Origin: a virus
Strand: one strand, 5' to 3'
IMG/VR virus record: IMGVR_UViG_3300030061_003503
Location: 501 to 24,365 of that record
Length of the DNA stretch: 23,865 nt
Under the pieces are notes generated by a model. It saw only the letters and a program-made list of their open reading frames with translations, had not been told where the DNA came from and did not search any database. Positions 10,001-17,534 of the stretch are shown here, piece by piece; position 1 is the first letter of the stretch, and each line of letters begins with the position of its first letter. The translations under genes were made by a program, and so were the position numbers.

Positions 10001-10877
10001 ATTCATATTCACCATCATCTTGATTATCATCTTGATTAAAATTATATTGACTCCTATCACCCAATTTAGGTTGATTGACTATTATTCGTTTATCATAGGA
10101 TATTAAAGGATTAACCACTGGAATTGGTTGTGGTAGTGATGGTTCACCAGTTCCACCACCTGTTGGTTCATCAATTGGAGGAAGAGGAGTATTTGGTGGA
10201 TACTCTTCAGTAAGTATAAAATTCAATATTTCATTACCAATATCAGGTCTTCCAACTTGATTCCAATTACTTACGTCTCTAATAGTTAATTCACCATCAT
10301 TGTTTCCATCATAATCTTCAAAATAAACTGGATCTGAAGAACCATCATATCCAGCTAAATCACCAAGTATAGACTCTTCAGCAGATTGAAGAGTATCGTG
10401 AAGCTCTACTAAATCACCTGATGTATGATAACCAGCACTTGTTGTTCCAACTCCCCTTTCTACTTCTATATTAACCAAAGGATTATCAGTACTGAAACTT
10501 GGATAAACACCAATAACATAAGTGGGATATGATTCTTCTACTATCCATCTTGTAATCTTTATTATTTCAGCATCTTGACCAAAATTTGCATGTATTGCTA
10601 AATAATAATCATTGAAGAAGTCGTCTGTGTTAAAGTTTTGTTGAGAACCAAAAAATGTATTATCAGTAAATTGTTGATAAGGAGAAAAATCTAGTGAACT
10701 TGGATTAGATGGATCTGCAGAAAAATTATAACCAATGTAAGCATTATAATAACCACCAACCACAAGTAGAGTGGATGAAGGATTATAAAAACTCGTTGGA
10801 AAATTAGAGTTATTATATAATGATGGTTGAGTTGAATTAACCAATCCAGATAAAGTAGTTTGTCCAATAAAAGCCAT
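7098..10877 (-). CDS. Giant modular virion protein with dockerin-like Ca loops; paralogue of the 1643-aa protein (1259 aa)
   Basis: A 1259-aa acidic protein (rich in Asp, Asn, Glu) with no signal peptide. Residues about 136-160 contain VERGVGTTSAGYHTSG, matching the 'tRG..GTtaa.H..G' motif common in phage tail and baseplate proteins. Residues about 184-214 carry a dockerin/EF-hand-like loop and helix (DGNNDGELTIRDVSNW, then GRPDI), followed by a Pro/Gly-rich linker near 230-260. Residues about 655-810 look like a degenerate PKD fold (VIDWNDTDD, then IYTTPGIKNI) ending at TPIIGGVSDDSK. Next come DLEQCRYFNKP (about 864), a CBM-like sandwich (about 960-1075), and a second dockerin-like unit (about 1090-1131: DINNDGAIQTLDITTW, GRPDI). 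The C terminus, SGNTNKGLLIGDY through DGAL, resembles that of the 1643-aa neighbour. The ATG overlaps the preceding stop as TAATG, with GGGG upstream. I infer a peripheral baseplate or fibre component that binds calcium and perhaps glycans. Confidence 0.6.
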   Translation of the reverse strand: MAFIGQTTLSGLVNSTQPSLYNNSNFPTSFYNPSSTLLVVGGYYNAYIGYNFSADPSNPSSLDFSPYQQFTDNTFFGSQQNFNTDDFFNDYYLAIHANFGQDAEIIKITRWIVEESYPTYVIGVYPSFSTDNPLVNIEVERGVGTTSAGYHTSGDLVELHDTLQSAEESILGDLAGYDGSSDPVYFEDYDGNNDGELTIRDVSNWNQVGRPDIGNEILNFILTEEYPPNTPLPPIDEPTGGGTGEPSLPQPIPVVNPLISYDKRIIVNQPKLGDRSQYNFNQDDNQDDGEYEYENSTGLPKNNDKFQNKDLFTNCVGDEVNEAIIEKNLKFEGDSRIHIENLYISNTGVDGTTKSNHIIGWIFSGKAYGGDPSQDGYSTIKNKMKDEWKFYSQGFGNKSQGTDIGNIVEVEQTPIVSNFSSDSDNVELGDIEGMTMAVDDLPEAFELSTIAEADLLTSLFNQREINPIYIVIYMKGHKKVFWPINTDERKRRYDVFKISNTDLFDKVGTIDVGKVTQLNFTSATTSRTGDGGGGAQQAAWRVTNLRLNINTSAGVKNIFPGVSNYENIISEVLPANSINENTLKDFEWVGFLNPKLQLDNIQDSNSSDASSRHLDFIPITTFGFSQNNQLGYNYVDLQSYNIGFNSIMRASAPLNVTFDIDFVNPDGNVLPPNIDLKYYYFVIDWNDTDDKFKTIDDWLESRPENVFDYLELQNQNLYKLTFVYNSSLNYDIPKLNNIYTTPGIKNIKYIMFSVFDGNGGADDSPDFEVGRWKLCTSRIYLDIPPNRYPDFSEVGGNNYTTIPWPFTTPIIGGVSDDSKYKKSIQDTLSGGKIGEFDIIDEKFLVDDLDNDEMGKNIETMDLEQCRYFNKPYGINKLINIEDIIFSSPQENSSYFFNTETQEEYLETNLFDLSDQPYGFIAGDEYGLPLGCIDLGNNLLSQWYYDELYGLRWSSSNFTETIEYSTDYAQTIRNHTYKLYFEINIYDEWESPDDIPEGTQIEFQHGTDMDERTTSTFFQLSHIDIYNGSLLNGFYPLEASYTAQSDEQSILLIKAPVGVTFDIKNIEIVDSDEPPNLFTDTTPEYLSTLPFPKYFDEFDINNDGAIQTLDITTWIVNGRPDISALVNYLFVDNVPFPTQYTYPEDIQDWVNVDNIPIASVVSKYDDYNYWSGDINKFPEESSVGQIFITDNQDLELKQSCKLELNTGNITGKSILDTSGNTNKGLLIGDYKIKKVKKGQDMRRDSFIKVPKKTGNKDGAL
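7106..7109 (-). promoter_or_regulatory. Shine-Dalgarno inside the 3' end of the 1259-aa gene
   Basis: The minus strand reads GATGGAGCATTGTAATGCC. The codons GAT-GGA-GCA-TTG-TAA end the 1259-aa protein as D-G-A-L-stop, GGAG provides the ribosome binding site for the 1613-aa gene, and TAATG joins the stop and start. The same layout occurs at the end of the 1643-aa gene, where the codons encode N-G-A-F. Confidence 0.75.
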
Positions 10878-13800
10878 TAAAACGCCCCATTCTGTTTAGA
10901 TGTTTTGAATATACTTTTTAATTTATTTTTTTCCACCCTTAAAGTTTCTTCATCAAATTTAGGATTAAAATCTTGAATTGATAAACCATAATTTTTATTT
11001 CCACTTTTATCATTAAAAACTTCAACATCATTTTTTTCATTAACAATGTTTATTAATAAATTTTTATTTGATTCTTTTTCATCAGTTATTGGGCCATTTA
11101 ATGGAAATAATATTTTATTATTTGGATAAGTATGAGGTAATACATTTCCATTATCATCTGTTTTAACCTCTAAAAATCTACCATCCAAACCATACTTTGG
11201 TAATACAGGATAATAAGGAATATTTTCATTTTCATCTGGTAACCAATCTTGTTGTGAAAAAATATCTATAAATTCATCACTCACTCCCTCTCTATTGAAA
11301 ATAGAATAATTTTGAGGAATAATGTTTTTCCAATATCTTGGATGAATAGGAACACCAAAATCTGTTTCTGTGTTTTCTATAATGGAATCTTCGATTGGTG
11401 CTGGAGCTGTTGTAACAGGTATGATTATTTCTATAACTGATTGAGGTGGAATATTTAATGATATACCTGATTTCATATCTGACCAAGTTGCATCGTCATC
11501 TATACTTTGTTCAAACCAATATAATGTTACAAGTTCTGGATGAGTGAATTGTTTACTTGTTGCAGATTCATTTACTATCTGAATCCATTTTGGGTTATTT
11601 GGTGGTGGTGTGTATTCTTCAATTTCGTTTCGATAATTAGATAAATCAACATCTGTAAGAGAACCAAACCAATCAAATCCTTCATAATAAGTTGCTGTAC
11701 CATCATTTGATGATTTTACAAACAATCCATCTATAGAGGTATTGAAATAACTTGGATTGAAAAATTCTACAATTGTACCAGGTATGAAATCTTCACCTAT
11801 TGTTTCCTCTATGTCTTCTGTGTCTTGTTCATTAAGAGTTCCTTCAAATCCAAATAATTCCCAAATTGATTTTGGTTCATTGTAATATTTTACATTTGTT
11901 AAATCACAATCTCCAATTCCTTTTCCTAATTCTTCTTTTATTGGTGAGATACCATTGTATATTATTTTGTCTGGCTCAACATAAGTATCAGGTAATATTG
12001 GCCAATATATACCTTCTACATCATCTTCGGGTATGAGTGTGTTACCACCAATTAACATAAATGAATAAGTTTTTCCCGTTTCAAGTCCATCATTTAATAA
12101 ATTACCAACCCAAGGATCTATATCAGGAGGCATATTGATGGCACGAGCTGCAACTGCACCATCACTTCTATCAATCCTTATTACTTCCATTGGTATATTA
12201 TCTTCATTTATTTCTAAATCTTGAACTGGCCAAACTAATGTTTGATTATTAAAAAGATTATATGGATTAGCTAATGATTGAATTGCATCCCAATAAAATC
12301 CATCAACATTTACATTAAATCTATAAGTATTTCCTGTTACTAATGTTAGTAATGTTCCTGCAAATCCTACATCTTCAATGTACAAGGTACTCAAATTATT
12401 TTCATTATCCGTTATTGCAAATATACCCTCTGTGGGTGCAGCTGGAAAATTAGGGTTACCATTATCATCAAATAGATTTAAATCAGGGCCTGGCCATTCA
12501 AGGGTATTATATGTATCATAAAATGGATCACCAATTGTCCCCATATATAATAAATAAGGAGGTACTGAATCACCAAAAACAATTCTAGGAATCATATAAC
12601 TTGGTAATACTTCTAAATCAGAATCACTTTGGTTTTCCATTTTTAAAAGAGCTAATTCAGTTTTTAACTTATCACTTTTGTTTTTAAACTCTATACTTAT
12701 TTTTGGTCTTGGTATTGTGTTGTATTTTATATCCGAGATACTACTCCATTCATTTACATAATCAGGATATATCCAATTAGGACCACCTGTATCAATTCCT
12801 GTTCTAAGTTCAAATAAAAATGTTCTAATGTCTGGTCTACCAGCTGCTGGGTCGTCAACATAGACGACTTTACCATACCAAAGTAGTTCATCTTCAGTAA
12901 AATCAGAAGAAAAATTATCGTCAATAAGACCATTTTGATTAATATCAAACTCTTCAATGTATTTTGGAAATGGTAAATTTGATAAAGTTTCTATCTGTTG
13001 ATTCATATCTTCTGGAGTATAATCATCAGGTAATGGTTCAAAATCATTATTTATAAAATCCTCTATATTTCTTAATTCTTCAACTTGTGTGTCGTCATCA
13101 GTTTCTATTTTATTCAGAAAACCAAGTTGTCTTTTTATTGATTTATAATAATTACTTTGTTTTGATATTCCACCTATGATTGGTACAGTGCTTTTATATG
13201 GAATAAATGAATAACCATCACTTCCAAAATATTGAAAATCTTCATCCAATCCAGGATTAACATTAATTCTTAATTTAAATTTTTTATTATGTACAACACC
13301 TTGTATTTCACCTTTATTATTAACTTTTACTCGCATCATCAGTCCAGTAACTTCAAACACACCATTGGTTTCATATGTATGATATAATGCTTTTTCTTCA
13401 TCTATTTGTTCAGGTTTAGATGTAAATTCATTTGGTGTTCCATCACCCCAATTAACATCATAGATATAAAATCTACCTTCTTTAAAATCTTGATAAATCG
13501 GTAGTCTTTCTACAAATGTTTCATCGGTTGGATATTGTGGATAAAAATAAAATTGAGCCTCCAATGGACCTATTGTATCTTTATATTTTTCAGGTTCTAT
13601 TTCTTTATCATAATATTTTGTTAAATCTGCACTACCATATTTACCAACAGATAATTTTTTTCTAACATCCACTTCAGGAATGAACTCATATGATTCAAAA
13701 CATTCAATGTCATCAATCAATACTCTACCTCTAAAATTATTTCCAGATTGTAAGAATAAATGTAAATTACCCAAACCACCAGTTGGAAATTCAGATTCAT

Positions 13801-15808
13801 TATCAATGTATTGATCTATTCCAATTATACCTTGTACACCCTCTATAGTATCTGCATATAATCTAGCTATAATAAAACATTCATCATTTGGAGTAAATTG
13901 TCTTCCAGAACTATAACCTAAATCATTATCGTAACTCCATCTTTCCCCATCCCAATAAGTTACAAACATCTCTGGTTGTCTATTTTGAAAATCACCATCT
14001 GTCAATTCCACCCCTTGTCCTATATTACTACCAACATACATTAAATAAGCTTCAAGAAATCTACCATTAGATTGAAGTCCTGTTGTCTGAGCACCACCAT
14101 CTGGATCACCTAAAGCACTCCATATTGTCATATACCCTAAAGTTCCTGCTGGACTACATGTTACCGTAACTTCTTCTCCACTTGGAGAAGTCATATAAAA
14201 TTTATCACCTGGTATTAGTGTATCAGTTGATTTATAACCTGGAACTTTAAAATATATTTCACCTAGATTGTGGGTTGGACCTCCATAACCAACTTGATCT
14301 CCTGAAGCTATGGCCATATTATTAAGTAAAATTTCCACCTCTCCTTGATTGTATTCTTGGTTTCCTTGTTCACCAAATGTACCACCATAAGGAACTCCAT
14401 ATATTTCTTTACGATTTAAATGGTCTTCTGTTAAATTAAAATTAAATTCAAAAGTTTCCCATTCATTCATAATTGAATTTTGAAATCTATTCTGTCCACC
14501 ATTTGGAGAATATCTTTTATCCTCATAAGTATCACCATTGAAGTATCTATTTGAATTAAATTTACCACTTGGTAAAAGCTCTAAGTCAGAATTTGAAAAA
14601 TAATTTGGTAATGAATTAACACCTGTTTTTGGTGTTTCATTCCATTGTGATGGTAAAACACCAACTTCAACTTGAGGCGCATAACCTAAATCTTCATCTA
14701 ATGGATTTTGAAAAAACAACTCACTTTCATCAGCGTCAGAAATTGTATTACCAGGTGGAAAAACAAGTGTTGTTTTCATTTTAAATCTTATTTTCAATGA
14801 ACTGTATGGATTAATAATTTCATCATTGAATTTATCATAAATTTTTTGTACTTGATTCAATACTCTGTATTGATTATTTTCTTCTTTAATATCACTCTCT
14901 AATGGGAAATTAGTCTGTAGTTCACCATTCAGATGAATATCATCTTTATAAAACCAATTCCAAATATGTTTACCAGTCTGGTTATTACCATCAGTATATG
15001 CAAATTGTCGCTGATAAGCTTTATCCCATATCCATAAATTCATAAAACATAAACATCTATTATTTGAGTAAGCTTCATCACTTACTATCCAAGATGCTAT
15101 ATGAGGAGCATTACCCGCATCAAAGCGCCAAGTTTGGTAATCACCTTCACTAAAATTGTTTATTTCACCATCAGCTAAATCATCCTCTATATCTTGCTGT
15201 GTGATTGTACCACCTTGAAATCTTTCCATATACGCTAACCAACCACCACTAATGGTATAACCCGAGTTATTAATATAATCGTCAAAACCTCCCCAATAAT
15301 TAAAACCCGTTGAACCATCTATTTCCAATGATAAAGGAATGTAATTACATTTACCACCATAAGGTAAAAATCCTTGTTCATCTGAATTTGAAAAATCTAA
15401 TGTAGAAGAATCATATAAAGATAAAAATCTCCAATTATTTTCAGGTTGTACAAAAAACACTTGAGTTTGTTCATTTATTCCAGCTGAATATGTATATGAT
15501 AATAAGTTTTTTTCTATAAATTTACAATCACCATTTTTTACTAAATTTGTTTTTGTTATTCCTATAAATGGAGCTGAAGCAATATCTGGAAAATTATCAG
15601 AAGCAAAATTATCATCATCGAATGAAAACATACCTAATTCAATTCTACCATCTTGATTTGAATCTAAAAGTCCTTGATTTGTATTTTGAAAACTACCTGT
15701 ATTAATATCCATTCCACTATATGGGTCATATGGATTTAATAGTGTTTGTTCAATCGTAACACCATCAACACCGAATCCTTTTGAAAATGATTCTGAAAGA
15801 AAACTCAT
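10877..15808 (-). CDS. Giant modular virion protein with PKD, CBM-like and EF-hand-like units (1643 aa)
   Basis: The largest gene in the window. Residue about 49 begins a calcium-type loop, DSNQDGRIELG. Residues about 90-710 are beta-rich, with at least one CBM-like sandwich ending in GRVLIDDIECFESYEF (about 697), a closing strand typical of carbohydrate-binding modules. Residues about 735-880 form a PKD-like domain with the hallmark VNWGDGTPNEF (about 786) and HTYETNGVFEV, ending at VPIIGGISKQSNYYKS. Residues about 948-1000 hold a dockerin-like loop (FDINQNGLIDD) followed by an insert and GRPDIRTFLFEL. DLTNVKYYNEP lies near 1306, and the C-terminal tail is SGNKNYGLSIQDFNPKFD through NGAF. 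Several of these units recur in the 1259-aa protein in a different order. The start has AAGG upstream and lies 1 nt after the previous stop. A peripheral baseplate or host-recognition role is inferred; no enzyme motif was seen. Confidence 0.6.
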   Translation of the reverse strand: MSFLSESFSKGFGVDGVTIEQTLLNPYDPYSGMDINTGSFQNTNQGLLDSNQDGRIELGMFSFDDDNFASDNFPDIASAPFIGITKTNLVKNGDCKFIEKNLLSYTYSAGINEQTQVFFVQPENNWRFLSLYDSSTLDFSNSDEQGFLPYGGKCNYIPLSLEIDGSTGFNYWGGFDDYINNSGYTISGGWLAYMERFQGGTITQQDIEDDLADGEINNFSEGDYQTWRFDAGNAPHIASWIVSDEAYSNNRCLCFMNLWIWDKAYQRQFAYTDGNNQTGKHIWNWFYKDDIHLNGELQTNFPLESDIKEENNQYRVLNQVQKIYDKFNDEIINPYSSLKIRFKMKTTLVFPPGNTISDADESELFFQNPLDEDLGYAPQVEVGVLPSQWNETPKTGVNSLPNYFSNSDLELLPSGKFNSNRYFNGDTYEDKRYSPNGGQNRFQNSIMNEWETFEFNFNLTEDHLNRKEIYGVPYGGTFGEQGNQEYNQGEVEILLNNMAIASGDQVGYGGPTHNLGEIYFKVPGYKSTDTLIPGDKFYMTSPSGEEVTVTCSPAGTLGYMTIWSALGDPDGGAQTTGLQSNGRFLEAYLMYVGSNIGQGVELTDGDFQNRQPEMFVTYWDGERWSYDNDLGYSSGRQFTPNDECFIIARLYADTIEGVQGIIGIDQYIDNESEFPTGGLGNLHLFLQSGNNFRGRVLIDDIECFESYEFIPEVDVRKKLSVGKYGSADLTKYYDKEIEPEKYKDTIGPLEAQFYFYPQYPTDETFVERLPIYQDFKEGRFYIYDVNWGDGTPNEFTSKPEQIDEEKALYHTYETNGVFEVTGLMMRVKVNNKGEIQGVVHNKKFKLRINVNPGLDEDFQYFGSDGYSFIPYKSTVPIIGGISKQSNYYKSIKRQLGFLNKIETDDDTQVEELRNIEDFINNDFEPLPDDYTPEDMNQQIETLSNLPFPKYIEEFDINQNGLIDDNFSSDFTEDELLWYGKVVYVDDPAAGRPDIRTFLFELRTGIDTGGPNWIYPDYVNEWSSISDIKYNTIPRPKISIEFKNKSDKLKTELALLKMENQSDSDLEVLPSYMIPRIVFGDSVPPYLLYMGTIGDPFYDTYNTLEWPGPDLNLFDDNGNPNFPAAPTEGIFAITDNENNLSTLYIEDVGFAGTLLTLVTGNTYRFNVNVDGFYWDAIQSLANPYNLFNNQTLVWPVQDLEINEDNIPMEVIRIDRSDGAVAARAINMPPDIDPWVGNLLNDGLETGKTYSFMLIGGNTLIPEDDVEGIYWPILPDTYVEPDKIIYNGISPIKEELGKGIGDCDLTNVKYYNEPKSIWELFGFEGTLNEQDTEDIEETIGEDFIPGTIVEFFNPSYFNTSIDGLFVKSSNDGTATYYEGFDWFGSLTDVDLSNYRNEIEEYTPPPNNPKWIQIVNESATSKQFTHPELVTLYWFEQSIDDDATWSDMKSGISLNIPPQSVIEIIIPVTTAPAPIEDSIIENTETDFGVPIHPRYWKNIIPQNYSIFNREGVSDEFIDIFSQQDWLPDENENIPYYPVLPKYGLDGRFLEVKTDDNGNVLPHTYPNNKILFPLNGPITDEKESNKNLLINIVNEKNDVEVFNDKSGNKNYGLSIQDFNPKFDEETLRVEKNKLKSIFKTSKQNGAF
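10885..10888 (-). promoter_or_regulatory. Shine-Dalgarno-like GGGG inside the 3' end of the 1643-aa gene
   Basis: The minus strand reads AATGGGGCGTTTTAATGGC. The final codons AAT-GGG-GCG-TTT-TAA encode N-G-A-F-stop and supply a purine-rich GGGG ahead of the overlapping TAATG start of the 1259-aa gene. It is a weaker Shine-Dalgarno match than GGAG, so translational coupling probably contributes. Confidence 0.55.
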
Positions 15809-15809
15809 T

Positions 15810-17531
15810 TTAATCTACCTTAAAACCACGAGCTCGTAGTAAGTCTGATTTAGATATTATTTCAACTTTACATCTATTTCCTAAACCTGAGTAAGATGTG
15901 TAGGATTCACCATCAGCTTGAATATGATTTAACCAATAATCTGGATTTGTATTATTGAAATCAGAATTATCTTCATCAACATTAGGATTAAACGAAGCAC
16001 ATATAAAATACCATTCATTAAAATCTTCAGGTATGTAGGTTGATTGTAAAAGTCTTAATTCATCAGTTCCAAAATTTGGATTAATTTCACCTACATTGTA
16101 TGACTTCCTACCATTTCCAATTACATTACCACCAAATGTTAAATCACCACCTAACCCAATATGAGAATCTCTTAATCCAACATCATCACCTGTTAGTGTT
16201 ACATCACCGGACTCTCTAACTTGTAATCTAACGAATCTAGCAACATCTGAATCTTTGAATATTCTTTCATCATAACCAGGTCCTAGTTGAAATGTTCCTT
16301 CCTCAACAACTTGACCCCAAGTTCTGTCTGGAGCTGAAGTTGAATATAAATCATTTTTATTCAATACATAAGTTTCTAATTTAAATCCAAATGGATTTTC
16401 TTCTCTTAATGGATTACCAAAATTAAACAATGTACCCTCTGATACTTTATCTAAAAATTTAACCCACATTGATATTGTAAAACCTGTTTCTAAATAATCT
16501 CTCGTAATTGGATTTAAACCCTCGACAAATTCTTGATTTGTATTACGAATAATAATACCTTGATTTGGATTTCTGAATTGTAAATATCCACTTGATTGAT
16601 TTCGATATTCAGGTCTATCATCTTGGGGAGTAATTGGTTCTTCCAATATATCTGTTAAATAAGGTAAAACTCTATTGTAAATATCTTCAATTGTTCTATT
16701 TTGATTTGTAGAATTTGGATCTACTACACCACTACCTTGTTTTAATCTATGAAAGTATGCATCTTCTTCATCAATGAATCCATCTGGCATATCTTGAGCG
16801 TATGAAATACTATTATTTTTAGTATATGTAAGTGAATTAATCCAATTACCATCTGCATCTCTATCAACTCTACCATCTTCATCTTCATCAAATTCAGGTA
16901 ATGTTGGTGGAAGTAATGCATTTAATTCTTGAAAGAATCTAATGATTCTAGCTTGTCTTGTATCACCTGTTGGTAGTAATTCAAATATATTTGTATCTAA
17001 AAATTCTTCAGCTTTATCAATATCCACTATGGATTTTAATTTTTGTAATGGTATGAATTGACTTGTATTTGAAAATATTCCATCACCTACAATTAAATCA
17101 GTAATATCTATACCTCCAGTTGGAAATCCACCACCTACAATTGATATAACTATAAATCTATTATCACCTGTATTTACATTTTCTGAACTAACAACTTTTA
17201 TTGAGTACTCACCAACAATTCTATCAGCTATATTTTGTAATTTACTTACAACCTCACCACTATTTAATTCAATTGTTTCTTCTAAATCTTCTTCATTAGC
17301 CCTTATATCTTTTTGAAAAAGAGCTAATACACCTTCACCTTGTCCTCTTTGTAATTGTCCATTACGAATAAATTTTTGATTTTTTTCTACATCAGACGTA
17401 TCGATAGATGGACTTTCTATTAAAGCATCAGCAATTAAATCTAAAAGTTTTTCTAAATCTCCTGTACCTACAGGTCTAGTGTTAAGAGTGTTAAGATTGG
17501 TATCTTCTGGTCCATATTTATAATCAGCCAT
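15810..17531 (-). CDS. LamG-like virion protein with paired calcium-type loops (573 aa)
   Basis: A 573-aa acidic protein. Residues 1-110 are largely helical (for example DLEKLLDLIADALIE) and may anchor it to the baseplate. Residues 115-150 form a short Gly/Ile-rich segment. Residues 214-230 (DEDEDGRVDRDADGNW) and 247-259 (DMPDGFIDEEDAYF) carry Asp-rich DxDxDG-type loops that look able to bind calcium. Residues about 316-545 look like a LamG/concanavalin A-like sandwich: SGYLQFRNPNQGI begins it, FTISMWVKFLD is the typical 'fTisaWvk' strand, and EWYFICASFNPN the typical 'W.hia.t' strand. It lies between the DNRLRE protein and the first giant protein, 3 nt after one and 1 nt before the other. 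AAGGA precedes the ATG. A glycan-binding or adhesion role at the baseplate periphery is inferred from the LamG-like fold. Confidence 0.7.
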   Translation of the reverse strand: MADYKYGPEDTNLNTLNTRPVGTGDLEKLLDLIADALIESPSIDTSDVEKNQKFIRNGQLQRGQGEGVLALFQKDIRANEEDLEETIELNSGEVVSKLQNIADRIVGEYSIKVVSSENVNTGDNRFIVISIVGGGFPTGGIDITDLIVGDGIFSNTSQFIPLQKLKSIVDIDKAEEFLDTNIFELLPTGDTRQARIIRFFQELNALLPPTLPEFDEDEDGRVDRDADGNWINSLTYTKNNSISYAQDMPDGFIDEEDAYFHRLKQGSGVVDPNSTNQNRTIEDIYNRVLPYLTDILEEPITPQDDRPEYRNQSSGYLQFRNPNQGIIIRNTNQEFVEGLNPITRDYLETGFTISMWVKFLDKVSEGTLFNFGNPLREENPFGFKLETYVLNKNDLYSTSAPDRTWGQVVEEGTFQLGPGYDERIFKDSDVARFVRLQVRESGDVTLTGDDVGLRDSHIGLGGDLTFGGNVIGNGRKSYNVGEINPNFGTDELRLLQSTYIPEDFNEWYFICASFNPNVDEDNSDFNNTNPDYWLNHIQADGESYTSYSGLGNRCKVEIISKSDLLRARGFKVD

Positions 17532-17534
17532 AAT

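Noticed and set aside
11292-11486. 64-aa minus-strand open frame
   Set aside because: Out-of-frame shadow inside the 1643-aa gene, with low-complexity Tyr/Asn/Ser-rich translation and no sign of coding selection.
12754-12957. 67-aa minus-strand frame that looks like a membrane peptide
   Set aside because: It is the +1-type shadow of the dockerin-like segment of the 1643-aa gene; the hydrophobicity comes from AT-rich codons read out of frame, and the main frame has a conserved motif here.
7098-15808. Enzymes (cellulosome-type or depolymerase) suggested by dockerin, PKD and CBM-like modules
   Set aside because: No glycoside hydrolase, lyase or peptidase catalytic motif was recognised; the modules alone support binding or assembly, not catalysis.
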